64,000 nt of DNA from JBDHUW01 sp964642385. Its GTDB lineage: Bacteria > Patescibacteriota > Gracilibacteria > Absconditabacterales > Absconditicoccaceae. A program made the position numbers and the translations under genes. Below the pieces are notes generated by a model, which saw only the letters and a list, made by a program, of their open reading frames with translations, had not been told where the DNA came from and ran no database searches. Shown here in pieces: positions 46,674-55,969 of this stretch (position 1 is its first letter; every line of letters begins with the position of its first letter). The stretch spans positions 1 through 64,000 of the forward strand of contig CAZXON010000005.1 of the NCBI GenBank assembly GCA_964642385.1, read 5' to 3'.

Positions 46674-47051
46674 TTATTCAGCTTTTTGTTGGAGGTCTAT
46701 TTCTTTTCTTTCAGGAGGGATAATGCTCTTGAATTTTGCTCCCTTTCCTACTTTTTCTCTAATATAGTAGAGTTTAGATTGTCTAATCTTGTACTCATCA
46801 TGGAGGATAACTTTTGAAAAGTTAGGAAACGAAAATGGATATACTTTTTCAATAGTATGCCCAGAAGTCACTCCTCTAATAGTAAAAGTTCCATCTGGAT
46901 GAGACTTTTTTTGCGTCTTTATAACAAGTCCCTTAAACTTCCATATACGATCACCAAGTTTTTCGTGAAGTTCTAAGAACTGTCCTGTCTTGATATCCAC
47001 CGTATTATATCATTTTTGTTGATATAACTCTTGTAGTCTAGCGTTATTCAT
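46674..47051 (-). CDS. rplS: 50S ribosomal protein L19 (bL19)
   Basis: 125 residues. It begins MNNARLQELYQQKGYNTVDI (UGA Gly) with FKGLVIKTQKKSHPDGTFTI and RQSKLYYIREKVGKGAK (family: RAKLYYLR...GKAARI). IEKVYPFSFPNFSKV is the conserved IEK.FPLHSP.I region. The ATG at 47049 is chosen to keep the UGA-containing N-terminus. Confidence 0.94.
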
Positions 47052-47077
47052 GAGTATACAATGAAACTAATATAAAA

Positions 47078-47242
47078 TTATGCAATTACATTTGATTGTT
47101 TTTTTGCCTTTGAGTTAAGTAATTTTGCTTTCCACTTCTTTTGCTGTTCCATATTTTTTCTTGTATCCATCATCACTACTTTTTCTACTCTCCTAAGAGT
47201 TTTATTAAGCTTTCTTTTAGCTTGGGTTGTTAGTCTAGACAT
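47078..47242 (-). CDS. 54-residue highly basic protein in the rpsL-rplS cluster
   Basis: MSRLTTQAKRKLNKTLRRVE, then MDTRKNMEQQKKWKAKLLNS; Lys/Arg make up more than a third. No UGA, complete with TAA. Not S14, S20 or L33 by pattern. Sitting between rplS and another small basic gene, it is a candidate lineage-specific ribosomal protein or rRNA-binding factor. Confidence 0.6.
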   Translation of the reverse strand: MSRLTTQAKRKLNKTLRRVEKVVMMDTRKNMEQQKKWKAKLLNSKAKKQSNVIA

Positions 47243-47257
47243 GATATATACAATGGA

Positions 47258-47509
47258 TTAAACAGCTAAAGAGGGTTCTTTGTGCATGGCATTTTGAATC
47301 ATTTGCTCAGTTATTTGATATTTTTTTAACTTCGCTTCTGATTTGTATGTTGCCATTTTTATCCAAGCAGTTTTTCCCTCCGCTTGTTCTCTTTTTCTGA
47401 GCATAACAGCATGCTTGATAGCATTTTCTTTTTTGTCACCAGATTTTGCTCTTGCTCTGTTGAGATTATATAGCTCATGATTGAAGTTGGATTGATTACA
47501 CTTTGGCAT
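47258..47509 (-). CDS. 83-residue basic protein downstream of rpsG
   Basis: MPKCNQSNFNHELYNLNRAR, then KHAVMLRKREQAEGKTAWIK and KLKKYQITEQMIQNAMHKEP. Basic helical protein, not matching S14 or S20 despite the position. 40 bp after rpsG and 15 bp before the 54-residue gene. Candidate lineage-specific ribosome component; function unknown. Confidence 0.65.
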   Translation of the reverse strand: MPKCNQSNFNHELYNLNRARAKSGDKKENAIKHAVMLRKREQAEGKTAWIKMATYKSEAKLKKYQITEQMIQNAMHKEPSLAV

Positions 47510-47549
47510 TGTCGAACGATAATTTGTATAAAAAAGAATATTTTGTTGA

Positions 47550-48224
47550 TTATTTTACGTACTTAGCGAGATATGCAAATGCTTTGTTTGCTTCAGCCAT
47601 TCTATGCGCCTCCTCTTTTCTCTTAACAGCTGGACCTTGTCCAGAATATGCTGCTAACAGTTCTTCAGCAAGTTTTTTATACATAGGTTTTCCTTTTTTA
47701 CCTCTTGCTGCATCAAGGATCCATTTTGTAGAGAAGAAAAGTTTTTTATTTTGCTTCACTTCCATTGGAACTTGATAAACCGCACCACCAATTCTCTTTG
47801 ATTTTACCATGATGTCTGGTGCTGCATTTTCTATAGCTGTTTCTAGTACCGCTTGTGGGTTTGGATGTCCATTTAATTGAATCTCTTTCATCGTGTCTAC
47901 AAAGATCTTGTGTGCGATAGTTCTCTTTCCATCTTTCATCAAGTAGTTGATGAATTTTGTGATTCTAACATCAGAGAACATCTGCTCTACAGCAAATTCT
48001 TTTGCTGGCATTGTAGATTTCATCTCTACGCTTGCATGTTTATCTCCTTTTTTTCATGTATCTTTTTTGCCGGCTGATTTTTTAGCAGCTGGTTTTTTCG
48101 TTTCTTTTTCTGCAGGAGCAGATTCTTCAGAAGCAGAAACAGCATCTTCAGCAACTGGAGTCGTTTCCTCAGTAACCGGAGTCGTTTCAACTACCTCCTC
48201 AATGTTTTCATCTTTTTTTACCAT
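47550..48224 (-). CDS. rpsG: 30S ribosomal protein S7 (uS7) with N-terminal extension
   Basis: 224 residues. Core from about residue 68: FVEQ-like FAVEQMFSDVRITKFINYLM, RTIAHKIFVDTMKEI, RIGGAVYQVPMEV and RKEEAHRMAEANKAFA, all S7 blocks. The first ~68 residues form an acidic then Lys/Ala-rich tail (EEVVETTPVTEETTPVAEDA; KKPAAKKSAGKKDTGKK) with one UGA Gly, continuous in frame with the core and starting at the only suitable ATG. Classical S7 has about 156 residues. Second gene of the cluster; fusA, which usually follows rpsG, is absent. Confidence 0.93.
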
Positions 48225-48288
48225 CTATACATTGTTGATACAAATAAATAAGTTTTGTAATGATCTACTAGTTTTTCTGCCACCCTAA

Positions 48289-48343
48289 TTGCATCGTACG
48301 ATGCAAATTCCATCAGGATCGAGACAATCGTAGATTGCGATTG
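48289..48343 (-). promoter_or_regulatory. Hairpin pair in the rpsL-rpsG spacer
   Basis: An 18-bp perfect palindrome TTGCATCGTACGATGCAA (48289-48306) and a hairpin CAATCG-TAGATTG-CGATTG (48325-48343) in the 151-bp spacer between the two genes. In E. coli S7 represses the str operon by binding exactly this intercistronic region; a similar role is an inference here. Confidence 0.45.
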
Positions 48344-48375
48344 TAGCATACTCTTATATACGTACAACGATTCTA

Positions 48376-48798
48376 TTATTTTTTAACTTTTGGTCTCTTT
48401 GTTCCATACACAGATCTACTTTGTTTTCTAGCGTCTACTGCATTTGCATCGTAAACACCTCTTAGGATATGGTATTTCACTCAAGGAAGATCTTTTACTC
48501 TCCCACCTCTGATCATAACCACAGAGTGCTCTTGCAATGTGTGCTTTTCACCAGGGATATAAGCGATCACCTCTACTCCATTTGAAAGTCTAACTTTCGC
48601 AATTTTACGTTGCGCAGAATTAGGTTTCTTAGGTTTAGTAACTGTAACTTTAAGACATACACCACGTTTGAACGGCGCAGAAATTTCTACTTTTTTGTTG
48701 GCATTTAGTTTGTTTACGCCAAATTGCAAAGCAGGAGCTTTAGATTTGTACTTCTTTGGCTCTCTTCTGGTCTTAATTAGTTGGTTGATAGTAGGCAT
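48376..48798 (-). CDS. rpsL: 30S ribosomal protein S12 (uS12)
   Basis: 140 residues. MPTINQLIKTRREPKKYKSK, KKPNSAQRKIAKVRLSNG (family invariant KKPNSA.RK), IPGEKHTLQEHSVVMIRGGR, then DLPG-VKYHILRG with the Gly from UGA: one of the clearest proofs of recoding in the window, since this loop is invariant. The leader is AT-rich with no SD, and the ATG is about 50 nt downstream of a strong promoter. Confidence 0.97.
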
Positions 48799-48853
48799 AT
48801 TGGATACATACGTGAGATTAAAAAATGCTCGTTTATTCGAGCGCGTATCAGAA

Positions 48854-48881
48854 AGTATAGCAATCTCCTAGCCTATTTCAA
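48854..48881 (-). promoter_or_regulatory. Promoter of the rpsL cluster
   Basis: Minus strand: TCTCTTGAAAT with -35 TTGAAA (48876-48881), 16-bp spacer, extended -10 TGCTATACT (TATACT 48854-48859). Same architecture as the rRNA and tuf promoters. Confidence 0.8.
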
Positions 48882-49127
48882 GAGAAAATTTGAGAAAATG
48901 ATGATTGCAAGCCAGTAGTTGATAATTGGTCTTTCAGCCTAGATTCCATTGTGCAAGGTTGGGAGCTCGTTTTTTTCAAGGTTTTATTGAAGTCTGTTTT
49001 TCGTATTGGTGAAAAAATGGAAAACATAGAAACGATTGATTTTTAAAAAAATAGGAGTCAAATAAGAAACTTGATTTTAAATCTATAATAGATAGCATAG
49101 AATTATTGTATATTATTCTTTCAATAT

Positions 49128-49644
49128 ATGAAAAGCATAGGAAAATAGGGCTCTTTTACTCTGATTGAAATGCTTGTGGTAGTGTTTATCATTGGTATAC
49201 TTGTATCAACACTAATACCAAGACTCGTAAATGCACAAGAGAGAACAAAAGATGTCATCATAAAAAAAGATTTGAAAGATTTGCAATTGGCCTTAGAAAC
49301 TTATTACGCAGATGGCGGGACCTTTGTTCTTTCGGCGCAGGATTTCAAGGCAAATGATATTGACGATTATCACAGAAAAACGGTACATACCCAGTATCTA
49401 TCATGACTAGATTAAATGAATTATGATATCTAAAAACTCCTATCATTCCTGAATGAAAAAAAAATCCCGATACGCGATGACCTAGGGATTATATGCTTCA
49501 AATCTGCAATGCAAATCTACAATATAATTTTTATGCGACCCTCTATATTCCCCATCCTGATGATATTGCAAAAGCAAAACTTTGATGTCTCTGACTTGCC
49601 GTCACAGATAGCCGATATTTAAAAAACTATACCGTAGGAAAATA
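49128..49644 (+). pseudogene. Broken type IV pilin gene
   Basis: MKSIGK then TAG, then GSFTLIEMLVVVFIIGILVS, a prepilin helix with Glu +5. Position -1 is Ser rather than Gly. The frame runs to DYHRKTVH and stops at a TAA, but a +1 frame continues YPVSIMTRLNELGYLKTPI with UGA as Gly to 49644. One missing base in the A run near 49377 would join them (DYHRKNGTYPVS). Two lesions (amber codon, frameshift) make this a pseudogene unless both are sequencing errors. Confidence 0.75.
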
Positions 49645-49673
49645 AATTTTTTAATCACAATACAATATTCTAC

Positions 49674-49714
49674 CACCCCGACTTCATCGGGATGCCCGCA
49701 CTATCTGCGGGAAG
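49674..49714 (+). repeat. Paired GC-rich hairpins
   Basis: CCCGA-CTTCA-TCGGG directly followed by CCCGC-ACTATCT-GCGGG in otherwise AT-rich DNA, after the pilin pseudogene and upstream of the methyltransferase. No T run follows, so it is not a plain terminator. Another GC hairpin island is at 39160-39292. Confidence 0.5.
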
Positions 49715-49798
49715 TTGGCTTACAACGACAGGCCGGGCAACAAGTTGGTTGTCTCGCTTTCTCTTGCTATCTTTTTGGGTTTTTGTACACTATAACGA

Positions 49799-50573
49799 TG
49801 CACAAAGTTACAAAAGAGTTACAAGGATTTTACGACTCACAAGCAGAAAAGTTTTCCAATACTCGCCAGCGCGAACGACCAGAGTTCAGCTATATTTTGA
49901 CAGAAATCAAAAAAACTATCGCCAGGATTGAAAAAGATGCGTACGAAAACAAGTCGTCTCTTTTGCAAAAAAAAGATAAAAGTCATTGAGCGAGTTGAGC
50001 TAGTAATATGCCCACTCGCCCAGTTCGCATACTAGATTTGGGGTGTGGCGATGGAAGATTGTTGTGATACCTAGAAGAGAATATTGATTATGCAATAGAA
50101 TACATCTGAGTAGATATCTCTTTAGGGCTCCTTGAAATCGCAAATAAAAAATATCCTCATGCAAGACGAATCCATCAAGATATGGTTTATTTTTTGAAGA
50201 ACAGTCCACAAGAATGTTTTGATGTTATTGTAAGCGTAGCAGGATTTCATCATCTTCCAACATCTCAAGAGAGAGAAACGGCGTTGGGATTCATCTACTA
50301 TACGCTCGCATATGAGGGTTGTATTATCATGACAAACCGGTGTTATTCGGATTGGTTTAGAGAAAAGTATAAAAAAGAGATCTGAAAAGCATTCGTTAGG
50401 TCGCTTTACACCTTGGGCAAAAGTTCAAAGAACGACATTCTCGTCCCTCGAAAGGCAAATGATTGAACGCTCGTTGCAAATAGATTATACCACATCTTTT
50501 GATACCGCGAGCTGAAAAACCTATTCACACAATCAGGCTTCGCACAGATAGAACAATGGTATATAAAAAATGA
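49799..50573 (+). CDS. SAM-dependent methyltransferase, Trm9/ALKBH8-like, cut by gap
   Basis: At least 258 residues. Begins MHKVTKELQGFYDSQAEKFS with SNTRQRERPEFSYILTE (family start: YD..A..F..TR...W...), SAM motif VRILDLGCGDGRLLG, GVDISLGLL, FDVIVSVAGFHHLPTSQER. The similarity to Trm9-type tRNA wobble-uridine methyltransferases covers the start, motif I and the IHHL-like segment; the exact substrate is inference. UGA used eight times as Gly. The frame runs into the N-gap; the real end is missing. Confidence 0.8.
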
Positions 50574-50673
50574 NNNNNNNNNNNNNNNNNNNNNNNNNNN
50601 NNNNNNNNNNNNNNNNNNNNNNNNNNNNNNNNNNNNNNNNNNNNNNNNNNNNNNNNNNNNNNNNNNNNNNNNN
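50574..50673. other. Assembly gap (100 N)
   Basis: Exactly 100 Ns, a placeholder. It removes the C-terminus of the methyltransferase gene and any sequence before the secY terminator. Confidence 0.99.
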
Positions 50674-50690
50674 CATTTTTCTAATCTAAA

Positions 50691-50727
50691 AAAACTGGCG
50701 ATTCCAGAGAGGAACGATGCCAGTTTT
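50691..50727 (-). terminator. Terminator of the tuf-S10-secY cluster
   Basis: AAAACTGGC/GCCAGTTTT with an imperfect inner stem. On the minus strand it follows the secY stop by 27 bp and is followed by a T run, closing the cluster. It could also serve the methyltransferase. Confidence 0.75.
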
Positions 50728-50753
50728 GGTGATTATGTATGTAGAGAAATATA

Positions 50754-52076
50754 CTAGATTCTATCGTATTTGTGCATAAGTAAGTCTGATTTCACCTTGT
50801 TCATGATCTCTTGTACCACTCACACGATAATAATAATACCAGATCCTGTAACAACTACTGGTAATGCTCCAAGTGATTGCGTGATGTCCTGGATAAATGG
50901 AAGGTATTCCAATAGATATGTGTAAATACCGATCAATCCCAGTCCAACTCATCCCCAAAAACATAAGTGAGAGATGATTTTGCTTAGATATGCTGATGTT
51001 TGTGCTCCAGGTCTAATTCCAGGTACAAACCCACCTCTTTTTTGAACATTGTCAGCCATTTTCTCAGGGTTGAAGACGATCATTGCATAGAAAAATGTGA
51101 ATGCAACAATAAGAGCGAAATAGATGAATATTATGAGAAGTGACGGTTGCTGTGCATAGATATTGAAGTTTGATTCGATCCATTTCGCAGAGTCCATCAC
51201 CCATCATTGTGCTGAACCGAATTTGGTAAGCATTTGGGCAATAAGATATGGGAAAGAAACGAACGCAATAGCGAAGATAATTGGGATCATTCCAACAGGA
51301 TTCAATGGAATTGGTAATTTAGAACTCTCTTGTACCTTACCTTGTTTCGCATAGATAATAGGCACATCTTTTGTCGTCTTAAGGATCAACACTGATAAGA
51401 GAATCAATCCAACGACAATCACGAGCATAAATATTACCACTCAAAACCATTGATTTGATGCCGCTGAAACGTCAGTATATATTTTTCATACTATTCCAGA
51501 TATAATTGATGCGAAGATGATCAATGAAACACCGTTAGAAATACCTTTTTCTGTGATAGTTTCTGCGATATACAACAACATAGTTGCACCAACAGACATC
51601 GTAAATGCTGACAACAAAACCACAGGGAAATTTTGCGCATCGATAAGTTGTCCACCCATAAGATAATTCGCAAAATAGGTCATTCCGATAGATTGGATGA
51701 ATGCAAGTGGAAATGATAATCGTCTTGTATATTGTTGAATTTTTTGTGTTCCAGTTTCTCCTTGTTCTTGTAACTCTTCAAGCGCAGGTACAACAGCGGT
51801 TAATAGTTGCATGATGATCGAAGCATTAATATATGCACCCAATCACACAGCTATGATAGAGAATTTCTCCAATGTTCACCCTAACAGCATTGTAAAATAT
51901 TCTAGTCCACTACCAGCAGTTGACACGCCATTCATCAAGTTGTCAATATTTACAAATGGCACAGGCAAAAAGACGAGAAGTCTGTATAAAGCCAGCAATC
52001 CAAATGTAATAAGGATTTTCTTCCTAATAGTTTTTGATAACCATAGGTCGCGTATAGTTTGCAAGAATCCAGTCAT
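50754..52076 (-). CDS. secY: Protein translocase subunit SecY
   Basis: 440 residues, ten membrane helices, the channel of the Sec translocon. Typical blocks: FGLLALYRLLVFLPVPFVNI, GLGAYINASIIMQLL (family: LGI.PYI.ASII.QLL), QYTRRLSFPLAF, GISNGVSLIIFASI (GIGNG.S..I), PIPLNPVGMIPIIFA (P...N.AGVIP.IFA), NPEKMADNVQKRGGFVPGIRPG. UGA supplies several Gly. Last gene of the cluster; adk and map, which often follow secY, are absent. Confidence 0.96.
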
Positions 52077-52150
52077 GTTTGTGTAAGAGGATATAAGAAT
52101 ATATTATTTTTTTCCTGACCTAGCGATAAAGCTCGCACATCTCTTATAAA

Positions 52151-52603
52151 CTACGCTATTGAACCACCTGCTTTTTCAATTTTTTCTTTGGCAGTCGCTG
52201 AAAAAGCCGTAATCCCACTAAACGATAGTTTTTTGGTAAGCTCTCCGTTTCCAAGGACTTTTACTTGTGTGTTCTTGCGAACCAATCCAAGAGAAACGAG
52301 TAACTCTGGCGTAATAACTGCACCAGCTGTTATGCGTTCATCTTTTTCCAACGCAGCAATATTTACTGGTTGATATATGTTTAGTAATTTGAAATGTCTC
52401 TTGAAACCTCTTAATTTAGGAAGTCTCTGTACCAATGGAGTTTGTCCTCACTCAAAAGAACCACGCATTGATGCGCCTGCTCTAGCTCCTTGTCCCTTTA
52501 GACCTCTTCCAGAGTAATTACCTCTACCAGACGAATCACCTCTTCCTCTTTGGATACGAGGTTTTTTATATCAAGGTGTTCTTGTTAATTGAAATGCTTG
52601 CAT
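52151..52603 (-). CDS. rplO: 50S ribosomal protein L15 (uL15)
   Basis: 150 residues. N-terminus MQAFQLTRTPGYKKPRIQRG with the glycine-rich RGRGDSSGRGNYSGRGLKGQ (family: GRG..SG.G...G.G.KGQ.ARSG), MRGSFEGGQTPL (G.F.GGQ.PL..RLPK), then LVQRLPKLRGF. UGA gives two glycines. It follows rpsE directly, without rpmD. Confidence 0.95.
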
Positions 52604-52644
52604 TAGGAGTATATCAAAAATAATAAATTGGCAATATGTAACAA

Positions 52645-53364
52645 TTATTCTGCAGAAGTTTGTTCAGCTTCAGGTGCTGGTGCAGATTCAGGTGTTGAAG
52701 CAACAGGTGCTGGACTTGGAGATTGTTTTGTGGCACCATCAGGTCTTGCTCTAAATCCTGGTTTTTTATTATCATTGTCTGTTCTACGAGGTTTTCTTCT
52801 ATCTGATTTTGCTGCTCTTTCTGCATCAGCTTCTGCTTGTTGTCTTTTTCTTGTTTCCATCACACCTTGTAGATCTAATTTTTCTAATTTAGTTCTATCA
52901 ACTTTAAACGCTGTAAGAGCCATAACAGCTGCAAGCGCATTATTTAATTTATTTCTTGTTCCCATGATCTTTGAGAGAATATTTGTATATCCAGCAAGTT
53001 CCATCACAGAACGCAATGAAGAACCAGCTTTAAGACCACTACCAGGCGCAGCAGGAATTAGTGTAATATATGCTGACTTGTATTTTTTGGAAACCATATA
53101 TGGAATACTTCCTGATTCAGTGATAGGGATTACTTTCATGTTTTTGTAAGCCTCATTCGTTGCTTTTCTAACAGCGATTTGAACATCTGACCCTTTTGAA
53201 ACACCAAGTCAAATTTTCCCATTTTTGTTACCAACAAGAATGATTGCTCTAAATGACAATTGTCTACCTCAGGTATTAACTCTTGTCACTCTTCTCACCT
53301 CCAAAAGAACTTCTTCAAACTCTTTTTTTGGTTTCTCTCTTTTTGTCTTTTCTTGCATAGTCAT
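52645..53364 (-). CDS. rpsE: 30S ribosomal protein S5 (uS5)
   Basis: 239 residues, or 237 from a second ATG at 53358. RVNTGGRQLSFRAIILVGNK and GKIGLGVSKGSDVQIAVRKA (S5 dsRNA-binding-like domain), then PGSGLKAGSSLRSVMELAGY and NILSKIMGTRNKLNN are family blocks. A C-terminal extension of about 50 residues is Pro/Ala/Glu/Lys-rich and probably disordered (PSPAPVASTPESAPAPEAEQ). UGA twice. In E. coli rpmD follows; here rplO does. Confidence 0.94.
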
Positions 53365-53406
53365 AACGACAAAGAAATAAGTAGTAAATAATGTACCGTA
53401 TCTAAA

Positions 53407-53760
53407 TTAATTTTGTAGTCCTCCTTCACGAGCTCACTCACTTACAGCCTTGATTCTACCATGGTAACGATTACCATTTCTATCAAAAACAACAGTGTCA
53501 ACATTTTGCTTTTTTGCTTGTTCTGCTATATTTTTCCCAACAGCAAATGCTCTTTCTGTCTTCGTGCCTTTTGTGTCTTTATCTGTCGTATAAGCAAGCA
53601 CTTTCCCTTGTGCATCAACAATTTGTGCAGAGGTGTGGGTGTTTGATTTCCAAACAATCAATCTAGGGGAAGACGCTGTTTTTTTGATAAGCGTTGCTAC
53701 TCTATGTTTTCTTCTTTGGATTCTAGCATGTTTGCTATACAGTGAGTTTTTTGATTTCAT
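53407..53760 (-). CDS. rplR: 50S ribosomal protein L18 (uL18)
   Basis: 117 residues, 5S-binding. RRKHRVATLIKKTASSPRL, SNTHTSAQIVDAQGKVLA (family: SN.HIYAQ.ID...G.TLA), FDRNGNRYHGRIKAVSEGAR (FDR.GY.YHGR...LA.AARE) with the last Gly from UGA. The usual C-terminal EGGL follows. Confidence 0.95.
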
Positions 53761-53790
53761 AGTATGTGTAATTGATTACTAAAATAGCGT

Positions 53791-54336
53791 CTATTTCTTC
53801 GCAGATTTACCTGCCTTCATCTTGATAGTTTCACCAAAGTATCTAATACCCTTTCCTTTGTATGGCTCTGGTTTTTTGAGTTTTCTAATTCTCGCAGCAG
53901 ACTCACCAATAAGTTGTTTGTCTATTCCTGTCAAAGTGATTATGTCATTACCTTTTGGATCTTTATCTATTGTAGCATTGATGCCTGCAGGTAAAATGAA
54001 TTCAACAGGATGAGCATATCCAAGCGCAAATATCAATTTTTGTCCAGCTGTTTTTGCAGTGAAACCAACTCACAATACATGGAGTTTGATCTCGTATCAA
54101 GTAGACACTCCTGTAACCATATTTTGGATCAATGTTCTTGTCAACCCCCAAAGGTTTCTAATCTCATCGCTATCAACAGAAGTTGCAATTGTATCTCCTT
54201 CTACAACAGCATTGACACCAGGAAGCATCTTATATGACAACTCTCCCTTTGGACCTTTTACTTTTACAAGACTATTCTCCACCTGCACTGTAACTCCGCT
54301 AGGTATAGATATAACTTTTTTCCCAATTTTAGACAT
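53791..54336 (-). CDS. rplF: 50S ribosomal protein L6 (uL6)
   Basis: 181 residues in two similar L6 domains. MSKIGKKVISIPSGVTVQVE (family: SRIGK.PI.IP.GV.V), KGPKGELSY, GLTRTLIQNMVTGVSTGYEI (UGA at STGYE), HPVEFILPAGINA and the second domain's KKPEPYKGKGIRYFGE, matching PEPYKGKGI.Y. Standard length. Confidence 0.97.
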
Positions 54337-54372
54337 GGATATATAATAGTAATGAATAAACTATAAGAAAGA

Positions 54373-54777
54373 CTAATAAATCTCAGCGATCAACTCTCAA
54401 CCAATCTTTTTTTGTTTTGCAATATGCGCAGGCAATAATCCTTGAGAGGTTGATAAAATACCAATTCCTCTTCCTGCAGCCACTGGTTTGATATCTTTGT
54501 AAGAAACATACCAACGTCTTGATGGTTTAGAGTAGAATTTGATAATAGGAATATCATTTATCTCATCCTTTACATGTTTGAGCGTGATATGTAGGGTTTT
54601 TTTATTTCCTTGTTCTAGGAGATCATATCAGAGTATAAACCCATATTCTTTCAGAAGATCTAGCACGCTTGCTTTGAAGTGAGAATACACTACTCAGTCA
54701 AGAGATGTTCTTCTTGCCATATATGCATTTTTGATTCTAATAAGAAGATCGTGGATTGGAGCGTTCACAGAGCTCAT
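54373..54777 (-). CDS. rpsH: 30S ribosomal protein S8 (uS8)
   Basis: 134 residues, primary 16S binder. MSSVNAPIHDLLIRIKNAYM (family: DPIADMLTRIRNA), KPSRRWYVSYKDIKPVAAG (KPG.R.Y.....IP.V..G.G) and GIGILSTSQGLLPAHIAKQ (G..I.STS.G..T...A), ending KKIGGELIAEIY (UGA Gly). In E. coli S8 represses the spc operon by binding its mRNA near rplE; no equivalent was assigned here. Confidence 0.95.
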
Positions 54778-54823
54778 GTTCAATAAGAAATAGAAGATAA
54801 ATTTTTATCGGTTTGGAAAAGGA

Positions 54824-55048
54824 CTATCGGCTTGCTTTTTTCAAACCCATAATAAGTCACTCTCTAGCATACTTTCTAAGGCATACTCTACATACTCAGA
54901 AGTCTCTAATGTGACCTCATACCCTTCAACAGAGTTTGCATCTGTTGTAGTATCTTGTAGATTTTTCCATCTTAGTTCAAGCAGCGATCGCAGCAAACTT
55001 TTTTTGTTCTAAGCGAGCTTGTTTAACTTTTAGTGCATTTCTTGCCAT
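54824..55048 (-). CDS. rpsN: 30S ribosomal protein S14, zinc-binding type (uS14)
   Basis: 74 residues. RCKLCGRVGGHIRDFGVCRV and CLRKYARE: two CxxC pairs forming the zinc site of the type Z form (R...CGR..G..R.FGLCR.C.RE.A). Seven UGA codons as Gly, including CGR and GGH; under the standard code the gene is undetectable. It sits between rplE and rpsH, the usual place. N-terminal MARNALKVKQARLEQ is a little longer than in relatives. Confidence 0.93.
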
Positions 55049-55075
55049 AACAACGAGATTATGTATGAATAAAGA

Positions 55076-55621
55076 TTATTTTGTAATGAATATGAACCCA
55101 AGAGACTCAAGGAGCGCTTGTGCGTCTGTTTTTGTTTCCGCATGAGTTACGATTGTTATTTGAATTCCCATATTCGCACCTGATTCATCTGCCAAAAGTT
55201 CCGGAAAGATGGCTTGCGTAGATAAACCAATGTTTATATTATTTTGAGGATCAAAACTTTTTGGGTTTAATCAATTGAAATCCCTCACTCTTGGCATTAC
55301 AACCTTGGTGAGTTTTTCAAGGAAATCATATGCCCTTTCTCTTCTAAGAGTAACCTTATACATCACAGGCATACCTTCTCTTAGTTTGAAGTTAGAGATA
55401 GATTTCTTTGAATTGATAAGCAAAGGCCTTTGTCCAGTTATCTTTACAAGATTTTTTTGGATGTCTGAAAAGTCTTTTACTCCCTTTCTAGTTGCAAGAG
55501 AACCAATACCAACACTTACTATAACTTTGTCAATTACAGGAACTTGGTGAGGGTTTGTCTTAGCAAGTGATTTTTGGAGCTTGCCTTTAATTTCTTTGTG
55601 GAATTGGGTATATAAACTCAT
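55076..55621 (-). CDS. rplE: 50S ribosomal protein L5 (uL5)
   Basis: 181 residues, 5S-binding. HQVPVIDKVIVSVGIGSLAT (family: .VP...KI..N.GVG.A), LVKITGQRPLLINSKKSISN (ITGQ.P..T.AKKSIA.FK.R), RERAYDFLEKLTKVVMPRVR, DFNGLNPKSFD (UGA Gly; D.FRG), GANMGIQITIVT. Start chosen at MSLYTQFHKEI rather than an upstream MTFRVS in frame. Confidence 0.96.
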
Positions 55622-55659
55622 TGACACACGAAACGTCAAATAATAAAATAGTATTTATG

Positions 55660-55947
55660 TTATTTTGTGATTTCTTTTTTGGTTTTTTTCAGAACTCTCA
55701 CATGTTTACCATCTGCACTTGTGGTATTCCCTATTTTTGAGATTTCTTTACCATCAAAATATGCGACATTTGAAGCATGAATTGGGTGAATTTTATCTAC
55801 AAATCCTTTGCCCTTTACTGCTTTTTTCATCACGTTTATACCATCTACGATAACTTTATCTCCATCAACGCTGATGATTTTTGATGTTTTTCCTTTGAAC
55901 TTACCAGCGATAACTTTTACTGGATCGTTTTTGCGTAATTTTGTCAT
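55660..55947 (-). CDS. rplX: 50S ribosomal protein L24 (uL24)
   Basis: 95 residues with a KOW domain. MTKLRKNDPVKVIAGKFKGK (family: .I.KGD.V.VI.GK.KGK.G), DGDKVIVDGINVMKKAVK (V.VEG.N...KH). Complete, no UGA. Early 23S assembly initiator. Confidence 0.95.
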   Translation of the reverse strand: MTKLRKNDPVKVIAGKFKGKTSKIISVDGDKVIVDGINVMKKAVKGKGFVDKIHPIHASNVAYFDGKEISKIGNTTSADGKHVRVLKKTKKEITK

Positions 55948-55969
55948 GGGAATATGTACATATGATAGA

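Noticed and set aside
47258..47509. S14 or S20
   Set aside because: Neither the CxxC/GR.R..G signature of S14 nor the three-helix pattern of S20 is present; a zinc-type S14 is at 54824.
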